A stretch of DNA of 64,000 nt, from NCBI GenBank assembly GCA_018268675.1, contig JAFDWB010000092.1, forward strand, positions 186,001 to 250,000. Reading direction: 5' to 3'. Positions 1-8,523 of the stretch are shown here, piece by piece (within the stretch, counting starts at the first letter, position 1; the number at the start of each line of letters is the position of its first letter). Below the pieces are notes generated by a model that worked only from the letters and a program-made list of their open reading frames with translations, was not told the DNA's origin and ran no database searches. Made by a program: the position numbers and the translations under genes. Source of the DNA: Actinomycetota bacterium (GTDB lineage: Bacteria > Actinomycetota > Thermoleophilia > Solirubrobacterales > 70-9).

Positions 1-638
1 AGGGGGTACTCCTTCTCGGCCTGGGCGCGGAGGGCGGCGGGGTCCTCGGCGGCGGCGAAATAGGCCTCGACCATCGGGGTGAGGATGTCTCCGGGACAGA
101 CCGAGTTGCAGCGGATGCCATCGCGCCCGTAGCGGACGGCGATGGTCTTGGTGAGAGCCATCACGCCGCCCTTCGCGGCGCCGTAGGCGGCCAGGACGCC
201 GTCGAAGTTGCCGAGGATGGCGGCGATCGAGGCGATGTTGACGATCGAGCCACTGCCGCTGTCGAGCATGGCGCGGACGGCGTATTTGCAGCCGAAGAAG
301 GGGCCCTTGAGGTTGACCGCCAGGACCCGGTCGAGCTGCTCCTCGGTGGTCTCGGTCAGCTGCTCCTCGACCTGGATCGCGGCGTTGTTGACCATCACGT
401 CGAGGCGGCCGAAACGCTCGACCGCGTCGACGACCAGCGCCTCGACCTCCGCCTCGCGGGAGACGTCGGTGTGGCGGTAGGCGCCGATGTCCTTCATCGT
501 CTCGGCCCCAGCCTCGTCGTTGACGTCGCAGCCGAGGACCTTCGCCCCTTCCGCCGCGAACTCGGTGGCGAGGGCACGGCCGAGGCCGGATCCCACGCCC
601 GTCACCACCACGCCGCGTCCGCTCAGTCGGCCGCTCAT
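1..638 (-). CDS. SDR family oxidoreductase (3' end outside window)
   Basis: This is an NAD(P)-dependent short-chain dehydrogenase whose C-terminus lies beyond the left edge. The N-terminus carries the Rossmann motif TGVGSGLG (about residues 13-20). It is followed by NNAA, then NIASIAA with the catalytic Ser, then YGAAK with the catalytic Tyr and Lys, and a CPGDILTPM segment typical of the family. The ATG at 636-638 overlaps the stop of the SnoaL-like gene upstream (ATGA), so the two are translationally coupled. Its substrate is unknown; the context with an amine oxidase and an SMP-30-like protein suggests an alcohol or hydroxy-acid intermediate in the PucR-linked pathway. Confidence 0.9.
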   Translation of the reverse strand, partial: MSGRLSGRGVVVTGVGSGLGRALATEFAAEGAKVLGCDVNDEAGAETMKDIGAYRHTDVSREAEVEALVVDAVERFGRLDVMVNNAAIQVEEQLTETTEEQLDRVLAVNLKGPFFGCKYAVRAMLDSGSGSIVNIASIAAILGNFDGVLAAYGAAKGGVMALTKTIAVRYGRDGIRCNSVCPGDILTPMVEAYFAAAEDPAALRAQAEKEYP

Positions 639-1009
639 GCTGCCTCGGCGACCGGCACGGGCTGCTCCTCGTAGCCGCGCACCGACTTGAACTTGCCGTC
701 CTTGACCTCGACGAGCTGGACGCCCTGCAACGCGGACACGTTGCCCTCGGGGTCGGTCAGCGTCGCGCGGAACTCGATCGCCGCCGACGTCTCGCCGTCG
801 CCGTACTCGCTCAGGATCTCCGTCTCGCAGCCGGGAAACTCGCGGAGGAACCTCTCGGTCATCGCGCGGATCTCGGCATGTCCGCGATAGACGTCGCCGT
901 TGGACTGGTGGAAGGTCGCATCGGGATGGAAGTACTCGAGCAGGGCGTCCAGGTCGTGCCGGCCCTCGACCTCCCACGCGGATTCTTGAAGTTCGGTGAT
1001 GGTGCTCAT
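635..1009 (-). CDS. SnoaL/NTF2-like protein
   Basis: A 124-residue protein of the NTF2-like fold (SnoaL, ketosteroid isomerase or limonene epoxide hydrolase type). Evidence is its length, an N-terminal helical part, the segment LLEYFHPDATFHQSNGD, then FRGHAEIR-like and strand-rich C-terminal sequence. The ATG is preceded by a strong GAGGAGG ribosome binding site. Members isomerise, cyclise or hydrate small molecules in a cone-shaped pocket, but many have no known activity. It lies between an amine oxidase and an SDR and overlaps the latter by 4 nt, so it probably acts on a pathway intermediate. Confidence 0.8.
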   Translation of the reverse strand: MSTITELQESAWEVEGRHDLDALLEYFHPDATFHQSNGDVYRGHAEIRAMTERFLREFPGCETEILSEYGDGETSAAIEFRATLTDPEGNVSALQGVQLVEVKDGKFKSVRGYEEQPVPVAEAA

Positions 1010-1052
1010 GGGTCCTCCTCGGGAGGGTGTTTGCTTGTCTTGGAAGTCGTGC

Positions 1053-2357
1053 CTAGTCGGCGAGGAGCGCCGTGAGGCGCGCGGCCGCCGCGCCGCCGCT
1101 GTCGACCGCCGCCGTGATCCAGCCGCGGAACGCGTGCGACAGGTCGGACCCGGCGAAGAACAGCCGACCCTCGTCCGCGGCCAGGCCCCCGGCGTGCTTG
1201 GAGAGCAGCCCGGCCGGGGCCGCGCACCAAGTGCCTTTTGCGAACGGGTCGGCGACCCAATCGTGGGTGTCGGATTTCGACACGCGGGCGTCGGGGGCGA
1301 ACTGGCGGAGCGCCGCCTCGACCGCCGCCGGGTCGGTGGCGTCGAGGCCCCGCTCGCGGGTCGAGAAGCCGACCACGAGGTCGCCCTCGGCGACCGCGAA
1401 CTGCGCCGTGAAGGTGTCGAGCGGCGTGGCGCGCTCGCCGACGCCCTGCAGCTTCTCCGGCAGGCCCGTGGCCAGCGCCCAGAGCTTCGTCGTCGTCCCC
1501 GACTGGCCGATCGCGGCGCCGGCCCGCTTCGCCGGTGAGAGCCCGGGCCGGAACTCGATGTCGCCCCAGCAGTTGAGCGGCACGGCGATCACCGCGGCGC
1601 GGCCGCGGAAGCGCGCGCCGCCGCGGGCCAGTACCTCGACCCCCTCGGCCGTCTGCGTCACCGCCTCGACCGGCGTGTCGAAGGCGGTGTCGCAGGCGGC
1701 ATCTGCGAGCAGCGCGTCCGCCAGGCTCACCGTCCCGTCGGCGAACACGTGGGAGGGGAAGTGGGCGATCGTCACCGCGCTGCCGTCGAGGCTCGGCACC
1801 CAGGAGAGGAAATGGAGGGCGGAGATGTCGGCCTCCTCGCAGCCGCCGCTGGTGCGGTTCCAGGCGCCGATCAGTTCGCGCAGCTTCACCGGCAGGTCGA
1901 AGGGCTCGAGGTACCGGTCGAGCGGGACGTCGAGGTCGGCGGTGTCCTGCTGGTCGAGCGGGACCTCCGGATCGATGCGGCGCGCGTCCCTGATGATCGG
2001 CACCAGCGCCCGCTCGAGGCCGATCACGTCGGCGGGGGCGAGCGGACAGATCGAGTCGTAGGTGGCGCCCCCCAGCACGGCCACCTGGCTCTCGCCGTCC
2101 GGGCACTCGGCCAGCGGGATCGCGTACCGCTCGACCTCGCGCATGAGCGCCTTGTTGAAGACCGGGTCGACCCAGCCGCCGCCCATCTCGACGTCGTGGT
2201 CGGTGTCGGCGAACGGGCGGTACCAGGTGCGGCCGCCGATCCGGTCGCGAGCCTCGACGACGAGCACCCGCCTGCCGTCCTTGGCGAGGTCGCGCGCGGC
2301 GGTCAGCCCCGCGAAACCGGCTCCGATCACCAGCGCGTCGTAATCCTCAGTGCTCAA
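1053..2357 (-). CDS. Flavin monoamine oxidase family protein
   Basis: A 434-residue FAD-dependent amine oxidase. The N-terminal dinucleotide motif DALVIGAGFAGLTAARDL is followed by VVEARDRIGGRT, where Glu binds the ribose and the GGRT loop contacts FAD. The C-terminus has FFAGSDLSHAFRGWITAAVDSG, the second FAD-contact segment of the monoamine/polyamine oxidase family. I place the start at a TTG (2355-2357) because GGGAAAGG lies just upstream and the reading begins directly before the FAD motif; a longer reading frame would run back into the SMP-30-like gene. The likely reaction is oxidative deamination of a primary or secondary amine to an aldehyde or ketone. The substrate is unknown. Confidence 0.88.
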   Translation of the reverse strand: MSTEDYDALVIGAGFAGLTAARDLAKDGRRVLVVEARDRIGGRTWYRPFADTDHDVEMGGGWVDPVFNKALMREVERYAIPLAECPDGESQVAVLGGATYDSICPLAPADVIGLERALVPIIRDARRIDPEVPLDQQDTADLDVPLDRYLEPFDLPVKLRELIGAWNRTSGGCEEADISALHFLSWVPSLDGSAVTIAHFPSHVFADGTVSLADALLADAACDTAFDTPVEAVTQTAEGVEVLARGGARFRGRAAVIAVPLNCWGDIEFRPGLSPAKRAGAAIGQSGTTTKLWALATGLPEKLQGVGERATPLDTFTAQFAVAEGDLVVGFSTRERGLDATDPAAVEAALRQFAPDARVSKSDTHDWVADPFAKGTWCAAPAGLLSKHAGGLAADEGRLFFAGSDLSHAFRGWITAAVDSGGAAAARLTALLAD

Positions 2358-2382
2358 AGTGGGCCTTTCCCGGGTCGCTTTG

Positions 2383-3279
2383 TCAAAGTGTCGGGTAGAA
2401 GAGCGGGGCGCCGCGTACGGTCGTGTCGATCGCCGCCACCGCCTGGGTGCTGAGGGAGGCCAGCGCGAGCACGTCGAGGTCGGCACCGGCGAAGGCGATG
2501 TTGGTCGGCGTGGCCGCGTACACCCCCGACCAGTCGTCGACGATCGCCTCCAGCGTCCCCTCCGGTGCCAGGCGGTATACCCGGTTCGGCTGCCAACAGC
2601 CGATCCAGAGGCCGCCCTCGCTGTCGCAGGCGAGGCCGTCGGGGATCACGCGGTCGAGGGCGAGGACCGGCTCCGGCTCGCCGCCCTCGAGCGGCAGCCG
2701 GACGATCCGCGAGGACGAGGACTCGACGACGTAGAGCCACCCGCCGGCGATCGCCAGGCCGTTGGCGAAATTCAGCCCACCGAGGACCCGCTCGGTCGCC
2801 CCGTCGGGGTCGATGCGCACGATCGAGCCGTTCGCGCCGTCCCAGTCGCCGGAGTCCGAGACCCAGAGGCGGCCGTCGCCGTCGAAGACCGGGTAGTTGG
2901 GATAGCCGATCGACCCCCCGTAGCGCTCGACGCGGCGGTCAGGGGAGATCCTCTGTACACCCCCGTTGCCGGTGTCGCAGACGTAAGCGGCACCCGCACC
3001 GTCAAGCGCGAGGCCGAGGGCGGACCCGCCGGGGACCGTCGCCACCAGCTCGGCATCTCCGCCGTCGAGCGGGAACCGGTAGAGCTGGCCGGCCTCGCCG
3101 CCCGCGTAGAGGAGCTGCTCGGTGGGCGACCAGCAGACGCACTCGGGGTGGTCGAGCCCGTCGACCAGCCTGCGAAGCCCGGGCCCGAGGATCGAAGAGG
3201 TCACTTCAGCGTGGGGGCTGCTCGGGGACGACGACTCGCATGCAGCATCAGGATCGCGCCCCTCGATCCACGGCGCCAC
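2383..3279 (-). CDS. SMP-30/gluconolactonase/LRE family protein
   Basis: A six-bladed beta-propeller protein of the SMP-30/gluconolactonase or strictosidine-synthase type, 298 residues from the GTG at 3279. Seen are DHPECVCW, where Glu is a typical metal ligand, blade repeats such as YVCDTGNGGVQRI and RLWVSDSGDWDG, and NFANGLAI plus PDGLACDSEGGLWIGCW, which match the calcium-binding and catalytic blades. An alternative GTG at 3204 would remove 25 poorly conserved residues and begins just before the first blade. Family members hydrolyse sugar lactones to aldonic acids, which would fit the acid-sugar kinase and aldolase encoded in the divergent operon. Confidence 0.82.
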   Translation of the reverse strand: MAPWIEGRDPDAACESSSPSSPHAEVTSSILGPGLRRLVDGLDHPECVCWSPTEQLLYAGGEAGQLYRFPLDGGDAELVATVPGGSALGLALDGAGAAYVCDTGNGGVQRISPDRRVERYGGSIGYPNYPVFDGDGRLWVSDSGDWDGANGSIVRIDPDGATERVLGGLNFANGLAIAGGWLYVVESSSSRIVRLPLEGGEPEPVLALDRVIPDGLACDSEGGLWIGCWQPNRVYRLAPEGTLEAIVDDWSGVYAATPTNIAFAGADLDVLALASLSTQAVAAIDTTVRGAPLFYPTL

Positions 3280-3334
3280 TATGTCTGCCTACAGTGAGCG
3301 GCGAAGCGGTCGTGTCGCGCGACAGCGCCCGGCG

Positions 3335-4867
3335 TCAATCGGATGCCTGGCTGAGCGACAGGGCCCGGAGCGCGAACCAGAGTTCGCTCACGTCGCCGGT
3401 CGAGTGCATCGAGCGGCCCGTCAGCTCCTGGATCCGCGCCAGGCGGTAGTTCACGGTCTGGGCGTGCACGAACAGCACCTTGCTCGCCTGGCTCGGGGAG
3501 CGGTCACATTCGAGATAGGCCTGGAGCGTCTCGACCAGGTTGGCGTCGTGCTCGCGGTCCCAGGCGACGAGCGGGCCGAGGATGCGATCCACGGTGGCCG
3601 CGCACTCGGCCAGGGTTCGGGGCAGGAAGCTCGGGCTCCCGTCGCCGTACATCGACAGTCCTGTCCCGCCGGGGCTCACCGTCTCGAGGGCCCAGCGCGC
3701 CTGGCGGATCGCGTCGCTGATGCCGACCGAGCCGAAGAACGAGTCGCTGACGCCGGCCCGCAGACGCTCGACCCGGGTCCGTTCCGCGAGTCCCTCGAGA
3801 TCCGCCGACCGGATCACGCCGACGCTGACCTGGCCGAGGCCGCCGAGGAGGAACGGGACGTCACGGATCACCCAGCTGCGCGCCAGCCGGTCGATCGCCG
3901 CGGTGCTCCCTTCGACCGCGAACGCCGAGAGGCCGTCCTCGAGATTGCGCGCCTGGAGCAGCGCATCGAGGGCGGAGGTCTCGAGGCGCCCGTCGAGCGC
4001 GTCGTTCAGCAGCGCGGCGCCCGACCGTCGGTCGCGCTCGACGCTCGCGTCCACACGGCCGATCTCAAGCGCACAGGCCGCCGCGACCTGCTGCAGCACC
4101 GTCAGCCGCGGGGGAGGGTCCTCCTCCGGAAAGGCGATGACGCATGCCGGCCGTTCGGTGGGGATCGGCATCGTGAGGGCGGTGCGATCGCCGACGATCA
4201 GGTGCATCACGAACGGCGCCTTGCCGGGCCGTTTGTCGAGCTCGGCCTCGTAGGCGGCCTGCCACTCCCGCTCGGGCGCCTCGCAGCCCGCGATCAGCGC
4301 CTCCCAGGTGTGGGGATCGACGACGTGCAGGGAGCAGCGGATCACCCGGCCCAGGCGGTCGAGCACCTCGGTCCGCGCGCCTTGGTCGAGCAGCCCGGCC
4401 ATCACCTCGCTGTGCACGCGGGTGATCTGGCTCAGGGAGCGGTTCTCGCCGCGCTCGTTGGCGGCGGCCACGACCCGGCCGTACTGCGCGAACGCGACCC
4501 CGAACCCGCCGATCAGCATCGGGAACGCGAGCCGGTCGGCCGCCTTGAGCATGCGATCGGACAGCGGCGGGCAACGCTCGTCCTCGCTGACGACGATGCC
4601 GCTGAGCCCGGCGCTCGCCATCTCTTCGATGAAGGTCTCCTGGGCCTCGGGATCCGTCGGCACGATCAGTCCGCAGGTGAGCACCAGATCGCCTGGCTCG
4701 AGCCAGTTCCACGGATCGAGGGCGTCGCACACGTGCGCCCAGCTGACGCTCCGGTCGAGGCCTGCCTCCCCTGCCAGCACCTTGACCTGAAGGTAGGAAA
4801 GCTCGCTCAGGTCACGGACGCTGATGCTGCCCGTGAGGTCGGCGTCGAGTGCAAGGTCAGTTGACAC
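3335..4867 (-). CDS. PucR family transcriptional regulator
   Basis: A 510-residue cytosolic regulator with the PucR layout. The N-terminal PucR domain begins SISVRDLSELSYLQVKVLAG, a GGDEF-like middle domain follows, and the C-terminal PucR helix-turn-helix reads LVETLQAYLECDRSPSQASK then VHAQTVNYRLARIQELTG. I choose the GTG at 4867 because a good promoter (TTGACT, 17 bp, TAGCCT) ends 10 nt upstream, which would give an almost leaderless message. A longer TTG-started frame to 4906 would begin inside the -35 box. PucR proteins usually activate purine or other nitrogen-compound catabolic genes in response to an intermediate. Its divergent position makes it the likely regulator of both flanking operons. 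Confidence 0.92.
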   Translation of the reverse strand: MSTDLALDADLTGSISVRDLSELSYLQVKVLAGEAGLDRSVSWAHVCDALDPWNWLEPGDLVLTCGLIVPTDPEAQETFIEEMASAGLSGIVVSEDERCPPLSDRMLKAADRLAFPMLIGGFGVAFAQYGRVVAAANERGENRSLSQITRVHSEVMAGLLDQGARTEVLDRLGRVIRCSLHVVDPHTWEALIAGCEAPEREWQAAYEAELDKRPGKAPFVMHLIVGDRTALTMPIPTERPACVIAFPEEDPPPRLTVLQQVAAACALEIGRVDASVERDRRSGAALLNDALDGRLETSALDALLQARNLEDGLSAFAVEGSTAAIDRLARSWVIRDVPFLLGGLGQVSVGVIRSADLEGLAERTRVERLRAGVSDSFFGSVGISDAIRQARWALETVSPGGTGLSMYGDGSPSFLPRTLAECAATVDRILGPLVAWDREHDANLVETLQAYLECDRSPSQASKVLFVHAQTVNYRLARIQELTGRSMHSTGDVSELWFALRALSLSQASD

Positions 4868-4877
4868 TCTGTGTTGA

Positions 4878-4906
4878 AGGCTAAAACAGCACCTAGTTCT
4901 AGTCAA
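4878..4906 (-). promoter_or_regulatory. Promoter of the PucR gene
   Basis: On the minus strand the sequence reads TTGACT, a 17-bp spacer, then TAGCCT, and GTG follows 10 nt later. The implied transcript would start within a few bases of the start codon. Confidence 0.6.
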
Positions 4907-4919
4907 GAAGACAGCCTAG

Positions 4920-4939
4920 GGTCCGGATCTAGTCGGACC
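4920..4939. promoter_or_regulatory. Inverted repeat, candidate regulator operator
   Basis: GGTCCG and CGGACC are separated by 8 bp (GATCTAGT), immediately upstream of the PucR -35 box and in the divergent region shared with the SDR-ABC operon. The position suits a PucR binding site controlling both directions. Binding is inferred from position and symmetry only. Confidence 0.4.
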
Positions 4940-5002
4940 GTGGCAATTAGTACGAGAGCACAGTGGCGAACGTCACACAAGGCGTTCACAGTCGAGCGGG
5001 AC

Positions 5003-5077
5003 GGACAGCAACCGGCTGGCGAACACTGACCGATAAGGAGCAGTTGTACTACATGGACAGCAACCGACTGGCGAACA
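5003..5077 (+). repeat. 23-bp direct repeat spanning the SDR start
   Basis: Positions 5003-5025 and 5055-5077 are identical except for one base (5015 G, 5067 A). They are 52 bp apart. The second copy is the start of the SDR coding sequence (codons 1-8), the first lies upstream of its ribosome binding site in another frame. It looks like a local tandem duplication of the start region. Confidence 0.85.
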
Positions 5078-5826
5078 AATTTGCCCTCGTCACCGGCGCC
5101 TCCCAGGGCATGGGAGCGTCGCACGCCGAGACGCTGGCGCGCGAGGGGGCAAAGGTCCTCGCCACCGACGTGCTCGACGAGTCGGGGTCGGCGCTGGCCG
5201 ACCGTCTCGCTGCCGAGGGCCTCGACATCGTCTACCGGCACATGGACGTCTCCTCCCCTGACGATTGGCAGCAGGTGCTGGCCGAGACCGATCCCTCCTG
5301 GGGTCCGGTCACGGTACTGGTCAACAACGCCGGGATCAGCTCGCACGCGGGTGTGCTGGACCTCTCGCTGGAGGAGTGGAACAAAGTGGTCGCGATCAAC
5401 CAGACCGGGATCTTCCTGGGGATGCAGGCGGTCTTCCCCGGCATGATCGAGAGCGGTGGCGGGTCGGTGGTCAACATCGCCTCATCCTGGGCGCACCGCG
5501 GCGGCACCACCACCGGCTTCATCGCCTACGTGGCGACCAAGGCGGCCGTCCTGGGCATGACCCACAACGCCGCGATGAACGTCGCCAAGCACGGGATCCG
5601 GGTGAACTCGATCTCGCCGGGCTACGTCAAGACCGCCCAGGTCGAACTCTCCGAAGAAACCGACCCCGAGCGGATCGCTGCCGCCCTCGAGAACATCCCG
5701 ATGCTGCGGATGGCGCTGAAGCGCGAGATCTCACAGACGGTCGCCTTCCTCGCCTCGGACGAGTCCTCCTACACCACGGGCGTCGATTTCCTCGTCGACG
5801 GCGGCCTCAACCTGACGTCCGGCTGA
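5053..5826 (+). CDS. SDR family oxidoreductase
   Basis: A 257-residue short-chain dehydrogenase. Motifs are TGASQGMG for cofactor binding, VNNAGIS, NIASSWA with the catalytic Ser, YVATKAAVLG with Tyr and Lys, and the C-terminal DFLVDGGLN. The ATG at 5053 is preceded by AAGGAG at 5035-5040 with a 12-nt gap; an upstream ATG at 4963 would add 30 residues that show no family similarity. It heads the rightward operon, divergent from PucR, and ends 46 nt before the binding-protein gene. It may oxidise a hydroxy acid to the 3-oxo acid that the OtnK-type kinase uses, but this is inference. Confidence 0.9.
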   Translation: MDSNRLANKFALVTGASQGMGASHAETLAREGAKVLATDVLDESGSALADRLAAEGLDIVYRHMDVSSPDDWQQVLAETDPSWGPVTVLVNNAGISSHAGVLDLSLEEWNKVVAINQTGIFLGMQAVFPGMIESGGGSVVNIASSWAHRGGTTTGFIAYVATKAAVLGMTHNAAMNVAKHGIRVNSISPGYVKTAQVELSEETDPERIAAALENIPMLRMALKREISQTVAFLASDESSYTTGVDFLVDGGLNLTSG

Positions 5827-5872
5827 GTCCCGAGCCCCGCACGGAAACGATCAACGAACAAGGAGCCCCCGG

Positions 5873-7495
5873 ATGACGCCTCAAGAGGACAAGCGAACCA
5901 CCAACGGGATCAACGCCGAGATCACCCGTAGACGGCTGCTTCAGGTCGGCGGGACGGGTGCGCTCGCGATCGGGCTGGGGGGCGTGCTCGCCGCCTGCGG
6001 CGGCGGCAGCAGCGGTGGCGGAGCGACCACCGGCGGCGGTGGCGGTGGTGGGGGCACTCCTCGCCGCGGCGGGACGTTGCGGATCGGCGCATCGGGCGGC
6101 GGCACCAGCGACACCCTCGACGCGCAGAACCCGCTCCTGACCACGGACTTCATCCGCGTCGACGCGCTCTCCGAGCAGCTGATGATCATGAACCCGAAGA
6201 CGGGGGCGCCGGAAAACGCGCTCGCCGAACTGGTCGAAGCCAACAAGGACGCGACGGAGTGGACGATCCGGGCGCGCCAGGGCGTCACCTTCCACGACGG
6301 GAAGCCGCTCACCGCCGACGACATCCTCTACTCGCTGACGCGGATCGAAAAGGAAGAATTCCCGGGCCTGGTGAGCCTCGGGCCGATCAACCTGAAGGCG
6401 GCGAAGAAGCTGGACTCACGCACCCTGCGGATCCCGTTCGAAGAACCGTACTCGATCTTCCCGGAAGGCCTGGCGGGAGGGTTCACGATCCGCATCGTGC
6501 CGGTCGGCTACAACCCGAAGAACCCGGTCGGCACCGGCCCCTTCAAATACAAGTCGTTCACCCCCGGCCAACAGTCCACCTTCGTCCGCTTCGACGAATA
6601 CTGGCAGCACGGCAAACCGTACCTGGACAGCCTCGTCGTGATCGACTTCGCCGACGAGACCGCGCAGGTCAACGCGCTGCAGTCGGGTCAGGTCGACCTG
6701 ATCGACCAGCTGTCCTACCCCTCGGTGGCGCCGATCGAAGGCAACGGCGGCAAGCTCGTGATCTCGAAATCGGCGGGCTTCACCAACCTCGCGATGCGGG
6801 TGGACACCGCCCCGTTCAGCGACGTGCGCGTGCGGCAGGCGCTGCGCCTCGCCGTCAACCGAAAACAGCTGAACGAGCAGGTCTTCGGCGGCCTCGGGGC
6901 GATCGGCAAAGACGTCTTCGGATCGATCAGCCCGGCATTCAAGTCGCTGCCACCGCGCGAACAGGACCTCGAACAGGCGAAGTCGCTGTTGAAGCAGGCA
7001 GGCCAGTCGAACCTCCACGTCACGCTCTACGCGGCGCCAATCGCGCCCGGCGCGGAATCGATCCCGAGCGTGTTCGTCACCCAGGCGGCCGAAGCGGGTG
7101 TCACGGTGAAGGTCGTGACCCAGCAGCCGACGCAGTTCTTTGCCCAGTCGTACGGCAAGGTCCCATTCGCGATCAGCTTCTGGACGGTGGCGTCGTACCT
7201 CGTCCAGTCCGCGCAGGGAGTGGCCAAGGGCGCGCCCTTCAACGAAATCCATCAGGAAAACGCGCAGTGGCAGAGCCTGCTCGAAAAGGCATTCCGCACC
7301 CTTGACGTTGCCAAGCGCGAAGAAATCTCCGAAGAACTCATGATGTTCGACTACGAAAAGGGCGGGTACATCATCCCGGTCGAATCGCCGACCATCGAAG
7401 GTATGTCGTCGCGGGTGAACGGGGTCACCGAAAACATCACCGGATATCCCGTCAACGGCAGCGGCGGTATGCAGAACATCTGGCTCGGCGGCTGA
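5873..7495 (+). CDS. ABC transporter substrate-binding lipoprotein (family 5, peptide/opine type)
   Basis: A 540-residue solute-binding protein of the DppA/OppA family. The N-terminus has a twin-arginine signal (T18-R-R-R-L-L-Q) ending in a lipobox VLAAC with the lipidated Cys at 42, so it is probably exported folded by Tat and anchored in the membrane. A Gly/Ser-rich linker follows. Family features include ENALAELVEANKDATEWTIRARQ-like sequence, FHDGKPLTADDILYSL, and KNPVGTGPFKYKSF. AAGGAG precedes the ATG. The coding region uses GAA far more than its neighbours, which use GAG. It is the first gene of a complete importer; the ligand is unknown. Confidence 0.93.
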   Translation: MTPQEDKRTTNGINAEITRRRLLQVGGTGALAIGLGGVLAACGGGSSGGGATTGGGGGGGGTPRRGGTLRIGASGGGTSDTLDAQNPLLTTDFIRVDALSEQLMIMNPKTGAPENALAELVEANKDATEWTIRARQGVTFHDGKPLTADDILYSLTRIEKEEFPGLVSLGPINLKAAKKLDSRTLRIPFEEPYSIFPEGLAGGFTIRIVPVGYNPKNPVGTGPFKYKSFTPGQQSTFVRFDEYWQHGKPYLDSLVVIDFADETAQVNALQSGQVDLIDQLSYPSVAPIEGNGGKLVISKSAGFTNLAMRVDTAPFSDVRVRQALRLAVNRKQLNEQVFGGLGAIGKDVFGSISPAFKSLPPREQDLEQAKSLLKQAGQSNLHVTLYAAPIAPGAESIPSVFVTQAAEAGVTVKVVTQQPTQFFAQSYGKVPFAISFWTVASYLVQSAQGVAKGAPFNEIHQENAQWQSLLEKAFRTLDVAKREEISEELMMFDYEKGGYIIPVESPTIEGMSSRVNGVTENITGYPVNGSGGMQNIWLGG

Positions 7496-7497
7496 CG

Positions 7498-8520
7498 ATG
7501 AGCGTCTCCCCGGTCACCGCGCCCAGCGCCCCGGTCCCGGTGAGGCTGGGCACCGGTCGGGCGCATCCGGTGCGCCGACTGCTGCTCTGGCGCGTGCCGC
7601 TCGGGGTCCTCTCGGTCGCTCTCGTCTCGATGTTCACCTACTTCGCCACCCGGGTGCTGCCCGGGGACGCGGCCTCGGCGATCCTCGGCCAGCACGCGAC
7701 GCCGGCTTCGCTCGCCCGTCTGCGGGCGCAGCTCGGGCTCGACGAATCGGCGATCTCCGGGTACCTGCACTGGGCCGGAGAATTCCTCTCCGGGACCTTC
7801 GGCAAATCGCTGAGCAACGGCCAGTCGGTGACCGCCGAGGTGATGCCGCATCTCGTCAACTCGCTCGTCCTGGTGGTCGTGGTGGCGGTGTTCTCAACCA
7901 TCCTCGGCGTGCTGGCCGGCGTGCTCGCCGCCTATCGGCGCGACGGCCTGTTCGACGACGTCGGCTCGGTCCTTTCCCTCGTCGCCAGTGCGCTGCCGGA
8001 ATTCGTCGTCGGCGTGTTCGTCGTCTACGTGTTCGCGGCGGGGGTGTTCTCCTGGTTCCCGGCGGTGTCGATCCTCCCACCGAACCAGCGGATCTGGGAC
8101 CAGCCGGAAAAGCTCGTGCTGCCCGCGCTGACCTTGCTCATCGTCACCACGCCGTACATGTTCCGCATGGTGCGGGCGGCGACGATCGAGGCGCTGAACA
8201 GCGACTACGCCGAGGTGGCGCGGCTCAAGGGAGCGTCCCCGACGCGCCTGCTGTTCTGCCACGCGCTGCCCAACGCGGTCGCCCCGGCCGTGCAGGTCTC
8301 CGGGTTGAACCTGCTGTACCTGGCCGGCGGCATCGTCCTGGTCGAGACGGTGTTCCAGTTCCCCGGCATCGGGTTGACGCTGGTGGAAGCGGTCCGGACC
8401 CGCGACGTCACCGTGTTGCAGTTCATCGTCGTGCTGCTGGCGATCTTCTACGTGTCGCTCAACATCGTCACCGACCTGATCGTGCTCCTGACCACCCCGC
8501 GCCGGCGGGCGCCGAGGTAG
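7498..8520 (+). CDS. ABC transporter permease (DppB type)
   Basis: A 340-residue inner-membrane permease. The first membrane segment, RVPLGVLSVALVSMFTYFAT, is followed by RVLPGDAA and a soluble loop with LGLDESAISGYLHWAGEFL, typical of DppB. Further membrane segments follow, then the coupling-helix region YAEVARLKGASPTRLLFCHALPNAV, the EAA-like loop that contacts the ATPase. It begins 2 nt after the binding-protein stop and is followed 3 nt later by the second permease, so the genes are co-transcribed. Confidence 0.93.
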   Translation: MSVSPVTAPSAPVPVRLGTGRAHPVRRLLLWRVPLGVLSVALVSMFTYFATRVLPGDAASAILGQHATPASLARLRAQLGLDESAISGYLHWAGEFLSGTFGKSLSNGQSVTAEVMPHLVNSLVLVVVVAVFSTILGVLAGVLAAYRRDGLFDDVGSVLSLVASALPEFVVGVFVVYVFAAGVFSWFPAVSILPPNQRIWDQPEKLVLPALTLLIVTTPYMFRMVRAATIEALNSDYAEVARLKGASPTRLLFCHALPNAVAPAVQVSGLNLLYLAGGIVLVETVFQFPGIGLTLVEAVRTRDVTVLQFIVVLLAIFYVSLNIVTDLIVLLTTPRRRAPR

Positions 8521-8523
8521 ACG

